From Ignavibacteriales bacterium (GTDB lineage: Bacteria > Bacteroidota > Ignavibacteria > Ignavibacteriales > Melioribacteraceae): a DNA stretch of 35,652 nt. Below, piece by piece: positions 1-9,002 of this stretch; within the stretch, counting starts at the first letter, position 1; each line of letters starts with the position of its first letter. The position numbers and the translations under genes were made by a program. The stretch is taken from assembly GCA_007280825.1 (NCBI GenBank), contig QYQI01000135.1, positions 1-35,652 on the forward strand, written 5' to 3'. The notes under the pieces are model-generated. The model saw only the letters and a program-made list of their open reading frames with translations. It was not told the DNA's origin and ran no database searches.

Positions 1-414
1 ATGAGAATGCGCTATTTGGGTTTTGCGGCTGGAGCTTTGTCTATGGGCGTTCGATTTTTAGGCGGAATGAAATGGCGAGAAGAAATTAGTTTTTCTCACA
101 CACAAAATACTATAACACTTATGAAGGCATTGGAAAAAGTTTGGGAAAGATATCCTGCCGGAAAAGAAAAACCACTTGCAGTTGGAGTAACTCTATTTAA
201 ATTGCTTGATGAAGATCAGAGCACGCCAATCTTTTTTGAAGATTATGACAAAATAAAATCTCTTAACAAAGCTGTTGACGGATTAAACAAAAAATACGGA
301 TTTACATCCGCATATTATGCAAGCTCACACTACGCAAGAAAATCCGCACCGATGAGAATAGCATTTACTCAAATACCAAACTTAGAAATAGAAGATGATG
401 AAAAAGATTTTTAA
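1..414 (+). CDS. Y-family DNA polymerase (DinB/ImpB/UmuC type), C-terminal part only
   Basis: The frame is open from the first base, so the gene very probably starts upstream of the window; the ATG at position 1 need not be the true start. The 137 residues resemble the little-finger domain and tail of Y-family translesion polymerases: a segment equivalent to the domain's strand-helix fold (KWREEISFSHTQNTITLMKA), a strand ending in PLAVGVTLFKL, and the family-typical helix with D-x-L-x-x-K-Y-G near residue 95. The tail SAPMRIAFTQIP matches what I recall of Bacteroidota-type homologues. The full family length is about 350-420 aa, so the catalytic palm with its acidic residues lies outside. The role would be lesion bypass during DNA repair. 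The identification rests on a C-terminal fragment and is moderately secure. Confidence 0.62.
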   Translation: MRMRYLGFAAGALSMGVRFLGGMKWREEISFSHTQNTITLMKALEKVWERYPAGKEKPLAVGVTLFKLLDEDQSTPIFFEDYDKIKSLNKAVDGLNKKYGFTSAYYASSHYARKSAPMRIAFTQIPNLEIEDDEKDF

Positions 415-532
415 TCTAACTTCAACTTTATGCAATTTATTTGTATGTAATAATCGTAATAAAAATTGTTGAATTCACATCCCATTTAAGATAAATTCTA
501 ATCCAGTTTTAATAATTCCGATAGGAATCCGT

Positions 533-3500
533 ATGAAATCATATTTCAAAACAGCATTTCTTTTTTCCATTTCATTTTTAGCGTTGAATGAAATTTTCGC
601 CCAAGTAGATACATCATATATCAACGGGTTGGATTATCGCGGCATTGGTCCATACCGCGGAGGAAGATCATGTGCGGTGGTTGGTGTTCCGTCAAATCCA
701 AATTTATTTTACTTCGGAGGAACCGGCGGCGGAGTTTGGAAAAGTGAAAATGCCGGCACAACTTGGAAAAATATTTCAGACAAATTTTTTGGCGGCTCTA
801 TCGGTGCGGTTGCAGTTAGCACTTGGGATCCAAATGTAATTTATGTAGGAACAGGAGAAGAAACTGTCCGAGGAAACGTTTCTAGCGGAAATGGAATTTG
901 GAAAAGTGAGGATGCAGGTAAAACATGGAAACATATCGGACTTGAAGACTCACGTCATATTACAAGGATAGCAATAGATCCTAAAAATCCGGATCTAGTT
1001 TATGCATCATGTCTAGGACATCTATACGGACCGAACTCAATGCGCGGAATTTTTCGTTCGAAGGACGGAGGAAAAAATTGGGAAAAAGTTTTATTCGTAA
1101 ATGATGAAGTAGGTACAATTGATCTTAACATGGATCCTACAAATTCACGAATTCTTTTCACTTCAATGTGGAAAGTTAAACGGACACCATACAGTTTAGA
1201 AAGCGGTGGTGAAGGTTCAAGTTTGTGGAAATCAATTGACGGTGGAACAACATGGAAAAATATTTCTTCCAATAAAGGGTTACCAAAAGGAACACTCGGA
1301 ATTATCGGCGTCTCTGTTCCTAAGGCTGATCCGCGCAGGGTTTATGCAATCATTGAAGCAGAAGAAGGCGGAGTATTTCGTTCGGATGACGGAGGAGAGA
1401 ATTGGATAAAAATAAATGAAGATAGAAATCTTCGTCAGCGTGCGTGGTATTACAGTAGGATTTACGCTGATCCTAAAGACAAAGATAAAGTTTATGTTCT
1501 CAATGTCGGTTTTTGGAGATCGAAGGATGGCGGAAAAAGTTTTGAAGAAATAGGAACTCCACACGGTGATCACCATGATTTGTGGATCAATCCGGAAAAT
1601 CCGGACGCAATGATAATTGGCGATGACGGCGGCGCACAAGTTACTGTGGATGGTGCAAAAAGCTGGAGTTCAATGAATAATCAACCAACAGCTCAGTTTT
1701 ATAGAGTTACAACAGATAATAATTTTCCTTATAGAATTTATGGTGCACAACAGGATAACAGTACAGTTAGAATTTTTCATCGCACTGAAGGAGGAAGCAT
1801 AGGCGAGCGCGATTGGGAAACAACTGCGGGATTTGAGAGCGGATGGATTGCAGTTGATCCGAAAGATAACGACATAGTTTACGGCGGTAATTATGCCGGA
1901 CTAATCGGTATGATAAATCACCGTACAAAAGAGAATCGTACAGTTGATGTTTGGCCAAATTCACCGATCGGTCATGGCGCGAAAGAGTGGAAATATCGTT
2001 TCCAATGGAATTTTCCTTTGCTCTTTTCAAAACACGATTCAAGCACATTATATGCTGCCGGAAATATTTTGTTTAAAACAACTAATGCAGGACAAACTTG
2101 GCAAGCGATCAGTGGTGACTTAACACGAAACGATACAACTAAACTTGGATCTTCAGGCGGACCAATCACAAAAGATAACACGGGAGTTGAATACTATTGT
2201 ACAATTTTTACTCTTGCTGAAAGTTCAATCAAACCTGGGATCATTTGGACGGGTTCGGATGACGGTTTAATATATGTTACGGCTGATGGCGGAAAAAATT
2301 GGAAGAATGTTACACCTCCGATAAATTTATTACCGGAATGGGCGCAGATCAACAGCATTGAAGCTAATCCTTTTGTTGAAGGCGGTCTTTACGTTGCTGC
2401 AACAAGATATAAATCCGATGATTACAAACCTTATTTACTTAAGACAACCGACTTTGGAAAAACTTGGAAGAAAATAGTAAACGGAATTGCTGAAAAACAT
2501 TTTACCCGTGTAGTACGTGCAGACAATAAACGCCAAGGACTGCTTTTTGCGGGAACGGAAGAAGGAATGTATATCTCTTTCAATGATGGTGAAAACTGGC
2601 AGACGTATCAACAAAATCTTCCGATCGTTCCAATCACCGATCTAACAATTAAGAATGAAGACTTAATCGTAGCTACACAGGGAAGATCATTTTGGATGAT
2701 TGATGATTTTTCTCCGTTAAGACAAATTAATTCCGATGTAACTAAGAATAATATTTGGTTTTACCCGCCGCGCGAAACTTTTAGAATCGGCGGCGGCGGA
2801 CGCGGAGATGGGACAACTAGCGGAATAAATTTACAGGGCGGAGTTATTCTAAATTATTTTTTTAAAGAAATGCCTGATAGTAACACAACTGAATTAAGTA
2901 TTTTAGATTCTAATGGAAAAGTAATCAGAACTTACAAACCAAAATCAAAAGAACGCGGTGAACGTCTTCCAATAAAAAAAGGATTGAATAGAATGATCTG
3001 GAACATGCGTTATCCTGATGCCGAAAGATTTGATGGAATGATATTGTGGAATGGCGGCGGTATGACAGGACCATTAGCTGTTACAGGGAATTACAAGGCA
3101 ATACTAAAGTACGGCAAAGACAGTTCAGTTGTTTCATTTACAATTGTAAAAGATCCTCGTTCCTCTTCTTCTGTCGGCGACATACAAGCTCAATTTGATT
3201 TTTTAATTTCTGTAAGAGATAAACTAAGTGAGACACACAACGCTATTAAACAAATACGTAATATCCGCAAGCAAATCAAAGATGTGGGAGATCGAATCAA
3301 AGATCAAAAAAATGTTGAAGTTGTGAAAAAGACTTCCGATGATATAAATAAAAAACTAACAGCTATCGAAGAAACTTTATATCAAACAAAAAACAAAAGT
3401 TCACAGGACCCGCTTAATTATCCAATCCGGTTGAACGACAAACTTTCTGCTCTTGGTGAATCTTTATCAAATGGGAATTATAAACCAACTGATCAAGCAG

Positions 3501-3652
3501 TGAAATTAAAAGAAGAATTTTTTATTAATATTGATGCTGAATTACTCAAACTGAAAGATGTTATTGAGAACGAAATTCCCAAGTTTAATAAACTTGTTGC
3601 CGAAGCAAATGTTCCTGCGGTGGTTTTGCAAAAAGAAGAAGAGAAAAAATAA
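533..3652 (+). CDS. Secreted BNR/Asp-box repeat protein, sortilin (VPS10)-like
   Basis: A 1039-aa exported protein. Residues 1-24 form a signal peptide ending FAQ. From about residue 60 to 720 there are roughly ten Asp-box (BNR) repeats of the type S/T-x-D/N-x-G-x-x-W, for example WKSENAGTTW, WKSEDAGKTW, FRSKDGGKNW, WKSIDGGTTW, FRSDDGGENW, VTADGGKNW and KTTDFGKTW, which predicts one or two beta-propellers as in sortilin/VPS10 and BNR 'glycosyl hydrolase' families. A beta-rich linker follows (KKGLNRMIWNMRYPDAERF, about 820), then a long charged helical tail (about 890-1030). Homologues are often annotated as glycosyl hydrolases, but I see no sialidase-type arginine triad, so catalysis is not supported. 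A binding or processing role at the cell envelope is more cautious. An AGGA-like site lies about 8 bases before the ATG. The next gene follows in the same direction after 29 bases and could be co-transcribed. Confidence 0.85.
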   Translation: MKSYFKTAFLFSISFLALNEIFAQVDTSYINGLDYRGIGPYRGGRSCAVVGVPSNPNLFYFGGTGGGVWKSENAGTTWKNISDKFFGGSIGAVAVSTWDPNVIYVGTGEETVRGNVSSGNGIWKSEDAGKTWKHIGLEDSRHITRIAIDPKNPDLVYASCLGHLYGPNSMRGIFRSKDGGKNWEKVLFVNDEVGTIDLNMDPTNSRILFTSMWKVKRTPYSLESGGEGSSLWKSIDGGTTWKNISSNKGLPKGTLGIIGVSVPKADPRRVYAIIEAEEGGVFRSDDGGENWIKINEDRNLRQRAWYYSRIYADPKDKDKVYVLNVGFWRSKDGGKSFEEIGTPHGDHHDLWINPENPDAMIIGDDGGAQVTVDGAKSWSSMNNQPTAQFYRVTTDNNFPYRIYGAQQDNSTVRIFHRTEGGSIGERDWETTAGFESGWIAVDPKDNDIVYGGNYAGLIGMINHRTKENRTVDVWPNSPIGHGAKEWKYRFQWNFPLLFSKHDSSTLYAAGNILFKTTNAGQTWQAISGDLTRNDTTKLGSSGGPITKDNTGVEYYCTIFTLAESSIKPGIIWTGSDDGLIYVTADGGKNWKNVTPPINLLPEWAQINSIEANPFVEGGLYVAATRYKSDDYKPYLLKTTDFGKTWKKIVNGIAEKHFTRVVRADNKRQGLLFAGTEEGMYISFNDGENWQTYQQNLPIVPITDLTIKNEDLIVATQGRSFWMIDDFSPLRQINSDVTKNNIWFYPPRETFRIGGGGRGDGTTSGINLQGGVILNYFFKEMPDSNTTELSILDSNGKVIRTYKPKSKERGERLPIKKGLNRMIWNMRYPDAERFDGMILWNGGGMTGPLAVTGNYKAILKYGKDSSVVSFTIVKDPRSSSSVGDIQAQFDFLISVRDKLSETHNAIKQIRNIRKQIKDVGDRIKDQKNVEVVKKTSDDINKKLTAIEETLYQTKNKSSQDPLNYPIRLNDKLSALGESLSNGNYKPTDQAVKLKEEFFINIDAELLKLKDVIENEIPKFNKLVAEANVPAVVLQKEEEKK

Positions 3653-3681
3653 TTTTATAAAACTTAAGAGCGGAAGTCAAC

Positions 3682-4539
3682 ATGATAAACAAAAACCGGT
3701 TTATTTTAATATCTGCTATTTTGTTTTTGCTCGGAATCAATTCCAGCATTACGCCGCAGAGTCAAAATGTTCTTTCAAAAGACGGAGTGAAAATCGTTTA
3801 CAAGGTCTTTGGCGAAGGCGAACCATCATTGGTATTTATTCATGGCTGGAGCTGCAATAAATCATATTGGGACGAGCAGGTAAAAACATTTTCGCCTAAA
3901 TATAAAGTTGTTACAATTGATCTCGCCGGTCATGGTGAATCTGGACAGAACAGAAAAGATTTCACACCAAAATCTTTCAGTGCCGATATAGCTGCGGTTG
4001 TGAATAAATTAAATCTTAAAAAAGTAATTATGATAGGACATTCAATGGGCGGAGCGGATATTATTGAAGCAGCAGCACTACTTAAAGGAAGAGTTATTGG
4101 TTTAATTGGGGCAGATACTTTTCAAGATCTTACACAAACAATGTCGAAAGAACAGGCGGAACAATTTTTGAAACCATTCCGCGAAAATTTTACTCAAGCC
4201 GCAAGCGGATTTGTTAAATCAATGTTTGCAGCTACGTCGGATACAATATTGGTAAAAAAAGTAGTGAAGGATATTTCTTCAGCTTCTCCGGAGATTGCTA
4301 TAAATACTTTATTAAATATATTTACATATAACGCAGTCCCATCGTTAAAAAAAATAAATCTTCCCATTATTTCAATTAATAATGACCGGTATGTAATTCA
4401 GGTCAAAGAGAACAGCAAGTATGTAAAATCTTTTAAAGTAAAAATTATGAAAGGTATTGGTCATTTTATTATGCTGGAGGACCCGACAAAATTTAATCAG
4501 CTTCTTCAAGAATCAATTGATGAATTAACAAAACAATAA
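3682..4539 (+). CDS. Secreted alpha/beta-fold hydrolase
   Basis: A 285-aa protein with an N-terminal hydrophobic signal segment (residues about 6-24). The alpha/beta hydrolase fold shows the oxyanion motif HGWS at 54-57, DLAGHGES at 80-87, the nucleophile elbow GHSMGG with Ser121, a probable acid Asp235 in NNDRY, and the catalytic His261 in GIGHFIMLE. The catalytic triad therefore looks complete. The substrate cannot be read from sequence; this subgroup includes esterases, lactonases and other small-molecule hydrolases. It lies 29 bases downstream of the BNR-repeat gene on the same strand, so the two may form an operon. Its stop codon directly abuts the stop codon of the convergent gene at 4540, with no room for a conventional terminator. 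Confidence 0.85.
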   Translation: MINKNRFILISAILFLLGINSSITPQSQNVLSKDGVKIVYKVFGEGEPSLVFIHGWSCNKSYWDEQVKTFSPKYKVVTIDLAGHGESGQNRKDFTPKSFSADIAAVVNKLNLKKVIMIGHSMGGADIIEAAALLKGRVIGLIGADTFQDLTQTMSKEQAEQFLKPFRENFTQAASGFVKSMFAATSDTILVKKVVKDISSASPEIAINTLLNIFTYNAVPSLKKINLPIISINNDRYVIQVKENSKYVKSFKVKIMKGIGHFIMLEDPTKFNQLLQESIDELTKQ

Positions 4540-5442
4540 TCACGGAGATTTTTTTTCACTCCCAGTTCCCAGATCACGCTCTAAAATATTTGGTATTAAT
4601 ATAGATTGATGTCCTTTCGCGATTATTCGATTGTTATTTCTTTGTGCCGCGACAATTTTTATTGCGTTTAAGTATGCATCGTCGTCGCCCATTCCTTTAT
4701 CAATAAATTCACGTTCCTTAAGTTCACATAAAATGGAAAACTCGGTTTCTTCACAAGAAATATTTCCATCAATCCAAATCTCTTTTGTGGGGATAAACTT
4801 ATATGCAAGATCATTTCCGCTTAGACCGAAGTCGGGATAAATACCTCTCCGGACTGCCGCGCCATCAACTATCCAAATTGAAACGCCGTTTCGCACTTCA
4901 ATTTTTTGATGATAAATATTTTGAAGAATTATAGAATCCGGTAATTCAACAATTTGTTTAATTCCATCACAATCAGTCGGAGAAACTTTAGGAATTAATT
5001 TTTCATGTTCTTTGGCTATTTTGAAATCGTTCTTACGCATTCGTCTTTCAAGAGCAAGCGAACTATCGTGAGCATTCGAATAACTCATTCCTTGAGTTGC
5101 CATTAAATTCCGCTCGTGTAATTCGTGTGCTAATGTGTAACTGAATTCTTCTGCCGAAATAGCGTGATCAATCCAGATTTCATTTCTGGGAATAAATGGG
5201 TATCGTTCATTATTGCCGCCATATAAAAACTCTGGATAAATTTCTCTGCGAATAATCAGACCATCAACAATCCAGATTTTTTTATTTTCCTTTTCACCGC
5301 AAGGAACACGGTAAATCCCAGTAACATATTTCGGTTTACTCTGCTGTTTTGTTGAATCAATTTTGAGAGATGCGGTTAATATATTTGCACATAAGAAAAT
5401 GCTTGTGATCGAAAGAAATATTATGAAGGATTTCCTATTCAT
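4540..5442 (-). CDS. Secreted protein with tandem HELHER-type domains, second copy degenerate
   Basis: A 300-aa protein with a signal peptide or membrane anchor at residues 5-23. It contains two copies of one domain of about 90 residues. Copy 1 (about 56-132): IWIVDG, RREIYPEF, FIPRNEIWID, then AHELHER (His106, Glu107, His109, Glu110), MSYSNAH (His125) and Glu132. Copy 2 (about 189-265) repeats IWIVDG, RRGIYPDF, FIPTKEIWID, but His106 is replaced by Cys239, His109 by Lys242 and His125 by Tyr257. The HELHER...AH...E arrangement resembles small, poorly characterised phage and metagenome proteins whose conserved His/Glu residues look like a metal site; it is not a canonical HExxH zincin. I infer that copy 1 is the functional unit and copy 2 is structural. 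Function is unknown. The ATG start is preceded by only a weak purine-rich site. Confidence 0.72.
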   Translation of the reverse strand: MNRKSFIIFLSITSIFLCANILTASLKIDSTKQQSKPKYVTGIYRVPCGEKENKKIWIVDGLIIRREIYPEFLYGGNNERYPFIPRNEIWIDHAISAEEFSYTLAHELHERNLMATQGMSYSNAHDSSLALERRMRKNDFKIAKEHEKLIPKVSPTDCDGIKQIVELPDSIILQNIYHQKIEVRNGVSIWIVDGAAVRRGIYPDFGLSGNDLAYKFIPTKEIWIDGNISCEETEFSILCELKEREFIDKGMGDDDAYLNAIKIVAAQRNNNRIIAKGHQSILIPNILERDLGTGSEKKSP

Positions 5443-5586
5443 CTTTTAACTTTAAAATTATTAATCTTAGTCGAAAATAATAAAAAAGTTATTACCGTTT
5501 TTATTCTTTCTGGAATTATTTAGTTTCGATATGAACAATAAAAAAGTGCAGGATAAATTAACCGTTTTTATCTCGGGAGATAAACC

Positions 5587-7986
5587 ATGAGATCAAGAAT
5601 ATTTTTCTTATTAGTGATCGTTACCTCAACTATAACAGCACAAACGAAAAAAGATTATCCAATTCAACCGGTTCCATTTACTCAAGTAAAAGTGGAAAAA
5701 GGATTCTGGTTCGACCGGATGGAAACTAACCGAACAGTAACAATTCCTTATGCGCTTAAACTGTGTGAAGAAACCGGGAGAATAAAAAATTTTGCAATTG
5801 CAGGAGGATTAGAAAAGGGTGACTTCTGCAGCAAATATTATTTTGATGATTCCGATGTCTATAAAGTAATTGAAGGTGCATCATATGCGCTAATGTTAAA
5901 ACCGGATAAGGAATTAGAAAAACAGCTTGATAAAATTATTTCGCTAATTTCTTCAGCTCAAGAAAAAGACGGTTACCTTTATACAGCGCGTACAATGGGT
6001 ACTCACAAATTTGAAAGAGTAATAGGTCCCTCACGCTGGTTGAATGAAGAAGGAAGCCACGAACTTTATAATGTCGGTCATCTTTATGAAGCGGCGGTTG
6101 CTCACTTTATGGCGACAAAGAAAAAAACACTTTTAAATGTTGCACTCAAAAATGCAAATCTTGTTTGTAATGTTTTTGGTCCGGGTAAAATTAGTCTGCC
6201 TTCCGGACATCAGGAAATAGAAATTGGTTTAGTAAAACTTTATAGAGTGACAGGAAAAGAAAAATATTTAAAGCTTGCAAAGTTCTTACTGGATATGCGC
6301 GGGGATTATGTTAACGGAAGAAAATCTTGGGGCGAATATAATCAAGATCATAAACCGGTAATTGAACAAGATGAGGCAGTTGGTCATGCAGTCCGTGCCG
6401 GATATATGTACTCAGGAATGGCGGATGTTGCTGCGCTAACCGGAGACAAAGATTATTTGAAAGCACTTGATAAAATTTGGAATAATGTAGCCGGGAAAAA
6501 ATTATATCTAACCGGCGGAGTTGGTGCAACAGGCTCATGGGAAGGATTTGGTAAGAATTATGATCTTCCAAATGCAAGCGCTTACAATGAAACTTGTGCC
6601 TCGATCGCAAATGTGTTTTGGAATCACCGGATGTTTCTTCTAAGCGGAGAAGCAAAATATCTTGACGTAATGGAACGGACTTTATACAACGCGCTTCTTT
6701 CCGGTATATCAATGAAAGGGAATTCATTTTTCTATCCTAACCCGCTTGAATCTTTCGGCACACACGAACGTGCGGCGTGGTTTGATTGTGCATGCTGTCC
6801 TACAAATGTAACACGTTTCATTTCTTCTGTAGCTAATTATATGTATGCAGTAAAAGGTAATGAGTTGTTCGTAAATCTCTTTACAAATAACGAAACAGAA
6901 ATTAAACTCAATAATGGGAAGGTCAATCTGAAGCAAAGAACAAATTATCCATGGGACGGAAAAATTATGATTGTTGTTTCTCCCAATCTAAAAGAAGAAA
7001 AATTTTCACTTAACATCCGAATCCCCGGCTGGTCTCAAAACGAAGCGATAGCAAGCGACCTTTATAAATTTATAGATCAACCAAAAGAAAAGATTAAGCT
7101 GGCTGTAAACGAAAAACCTATAGTGCTAAAAATTGAGAATGGATTTGCAGTAATAAATAGAAATTGGAAAGCCGGCGATATGATTGAATTAGAACTTCCG
7201 ATGGAAATTAAAAGAGTTGCAGCAAATGAAAATGTTGAAGCAGATAAAGGAAGAGTTGCACTTCAACGAGGACCGATTGTTTATGCCGCAGAATGGGTTG
7301 ATAATAAAGATGGTTATGTTCGCAATATTTTGTTGAATGATAATTCAAGATTAACCGCGGAGTATAAACCGGAATTATTAAACGGTGTGGAAGTTATCAA
7401 AGGAAATGTTTTAGGTTATAGATTAGCCGATGACAAAAAAAACTTGAAGCAATCTGAACAAGAATTCATTGCAATACCTTATTACTCATGGGCACACAGA
7501 GGTAAAGGTGAAATGAGTGTTTGGCTTGCAAGTGATGAATCAACCGTCCGACCTTTATTGGGACCGACTATTTTAACAAATGCAAAGTTGACTGTTTCTC
7601 ACGGAAAAAATTTACAAGCAATGATAGATCAATTAGAACCAAAAAGTTCGATTGATGAATCACTTCCATATTTCCATTGGTGGCCTAGTAAAGGAGAAAA
7701 GGAATTTGTGCAGCTCGATTTTACAAAACCGGAAGAAATTTCAGAAGTTTTTATTTACTGGTTTGATGATACCGGAATTGGCGAATGCAAAGTTCCAACA
7801 ACATGGAAAATTTTATATAAAGAAGGTGAAAAATGGCCTGCGGTTTATACAACGGATAAATATGGTGTTGAAAAAGATAAATACAACAGCGTTATTTTTG
7901 AAACGGTAAGAACTCAGTCCATCAAAATTGAAATCCAATCTCAAAAAGATTTTGCCGGCGGAATTCACGAGATAAAAACGAAATGA
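5587..7986 (+). CDS. GH127-family beta-L-arabinofuranosidase (DUF1680) with C-terminal discoidin-like domain
   Basis: A 799-aa secreted enzyme with a signal peptide (residues 1-19, ending TAQ). Residues about 28-420 match the (alpha/alpha)6 barrel of GH127, including ASYALM, AQEKDGYLYTA, SHELYNVGHLYEAAVAH, DEAVGHAVRAGYMY and TGGVGA. The family's zinc-thiolate active site is present: YNETCAS (Glu335, Cys337) and DCACC (Cys401, Cys403, Cys404). In the characterised bifidobacterial enzyme, equivalent Glu and Cys residues bind zinc and a Cys acts as nucleophile. Beta-sandwich domains follow to about 650. The last 140 residues (LDFTKPEEISEVFIYWFDD and onward) look like an F5/8 C or CBM32-like module. 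It would remove terminal arabinofuranosyl units from plant polysaccharides or glycoproteins. No SusC/SusD pair or other glycosidase is adjacent, so it is not in a classical polysaccharide-utilisation locus here. A GGGAG site precedes the ATG. Confidence 0.9.
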   Translation: MRSRIFFLLVIVTSTITAQTKKDYPIQPVPFTQVKVEKGFWFDRMETNRTVTIPYALKLCEETGRIKNFAIAGGLEKGDFCSKYYFDDSDVYKVIEGASYALMLKPDKELEKQLDKIISLISSAQEKDGYLYTARTMGTHKFERVIGPSRWLNEEGSHELYNVGHLYEAAVAHFMATKKKTLLNVALKNANLVCNVFGPGKISLPSGHQEIEIGLVKLYRVTGKEKYLKLAKFLLDMRGDYVNGRKSWGEYNQDHKPVIEQDEAVGHAVRAGYMYSGMADVAALTGDKDYLKALDKIWNNVAGKKLYLTGGVGATGSWEGFGKNYDLPNASAYNETCASIANVFWNHRMFLLSGEAKYLDVMERTLYNALLSGISMKGNSFFYPNPLESFGTHERAAWFDCACCPTNVTRFISSVANYMYAVKGNELFVNLFTNNETEIKLNNGKVNLKQRTNYPWDGKIMIVVSPNLKEEKFSLNIRIPGWSQNEAIASDLYKFIDQPKEKIKLAVNEKPIVLKIENGFAVINRNWKAGDMIELELPMEIKRVAANENVEADKGRVALQRGPIVYAAEWVDNKDGYVRNILLNDNSRLTAEYKPELLNGVEVIKGNVLGYRLADDKKNLKQSEQEFIAIPYYSWAHRGKGEMSVWLASDESTVRPLLGPTILTNAKLTVSHGKNLQAMIDQLEPKSSIDESLPYFHWWPSKGEKEFVQLDFTKPEEISEVFIYWFDDTGIGECKVPTTWKILYKEGEKWPAVYTTDKYGVEKDKYNSVIFETVRTQSIKIEIQSQKDFAGGIHEIKTK

Positions 7987-8117
7987 CATCTGAGATATTA
8001 TTCCTAATTTTTTAATCTGACTGAACAAAAAGGGATTTTAAGTTTATTGAATACAAACGAATAAAATTTATTAAAAAGATTGAACAAAATTCATTAGCAG
8101 TTAACTCGGTACTACGA

Positions 8118-8810
8118 CTAATTCTCTTTCTTATGTTTCTCAAGTTTCTTTTTGTGAGCAATAATTTCTGCGTTAATATAAAAGATTAAATCTTCTGCAA
8201 TATTTGTAGCGTGATCAGCCAATCTTTCAATATGTCTTGATAGCACAACAAGATGTGCACACGGTTCAATTACTTCCGGACTAGTTTGCATCTTTGCGAC
8301 CAGAAATTTAAATATGCTTTTATTCAATTTATCAACAGCGTCTTCATCATGTAAAACCTTTCCCGCTTGCTCAATATTTTGATTGACAAAAGAATCAATT
8401 GCATATTTAACCATTTCACGAGCCCGCTTGCCCATATCTAAAATTTGTGATTCAATTATCAGCGTGTGATACTCGCTTGTTTTTTTAACGCGCTGAGCAA
8501 TATTAACAGCTATGTCTCCGCATCTTTCTAATTGGTTATTGATCAGAAGTGCTGACATAATAAATCTTAGATCGCTTGCAACAGGCTGAAATAATGCGAG
8601 AATATTTTCGCACTGAGTTAGAATAAGATTATCGTAAGCATCTATTTCCATATCCTTTGCTTTTATTCCACGGCAAAGTTCAGTATCTCCTGTCTCCAAA
8701 GCTTTATAAGCCCTTTCAACCTGTTCATCAACGAGTGATGCCATTTTAATAAGATTTGTTTTCAAACCTTCAACTTCTTTTGTAAAATGTTCTTGCATAG
8801 AGATATTCAA
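8118..8810 (-). CDS. phoU: Phosphate-specific transport system accessory protein PhoU
   Basis: A 230-aa, all-helical protein of the usual PhoU length. It has two three-helix repeats: residues about 8-110, with an ExxxD-like metal-binding helix (KAKDMEIDAYDNLI) and SDLRFIMSALLINNQLERCGDIAVNIAQR, and about 115-215, with HDEDAVDKLNKSIFKFL and CAHLVVLSRHIERLADHATNIAEDLIFY. The paired E-R-x-x-D motifs (LERCGD, IERLAD) are the PhoU hallmark. PhoU restrains phosphate uptake and PhoR/PhoB signalling. It usually sits with pstSCAB, but here it is divergent from a DUF47-Pit operon, which suggests it modulates Pit-type uptake or works with a distant Pst system. The start ATG has little Shine-Dalgarno complementarity. 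Confidence 0.93.
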   Translation of the reverse strand: MNISMQEHFTKEVEGLKTNLIKMASLVDEQVERAYKALETGDTELCRGIKAKDMEIDAYDNLILTQCENILALFQPVASDLRFIMSALLINNQLERCGDIAVNIAQRVKKTSEYHTLIIESQILDMGKRAREMVKYAIDSFVNQNIEQAGKVLHDEDAVDKLNKSIFKFLVAKMQTSPEVIEPCAHLVVLSRHIERLADHATNIAEDLIFYINAEIIAHKKKLEKHKKEN

Positions 8811-9002
8811 ATAAATTGTTTAGTTCAAAATACATATTAAATTAAGCGATAGTTTTTAATAATTCCAAATACTTATTAGCAAACAAATTATCAGCAACAA
8901 AGCATTTTATTCTCACTGTAAGTGAAATAATTTATTAATTTAACATTAACAAAATCCTGTACTTTCCCAATCAATTAATAATAGAAAAAAGGAAATATTA
9001 AA

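Noticed and set aside
1000..2181. Several antisense and alternative-frame ORFs of 67-119 codons inside the BNR-repeat gene.
   Set aside because: They lie wholly within a convincing 1039-codon gene, have no recognisable motifs or ribosome-binding sites, and reflect the composition of the repeats.
6311..6936. Minus-strand ORFs of 138 and 70 codons inside the GH127 gene.
   Set aside because: They are shadows of a strong coding frame; the translations show no family features.
8906..8929. Imperfect inverted repeat in the phoU/DUF47 intergenic region as a Pho box.
   Set aside because: It does not resemble the direct-repeat Pho box (CTGTCAT type) and the stem is only about five bases; it is mentioned only as a weak element in a finding.
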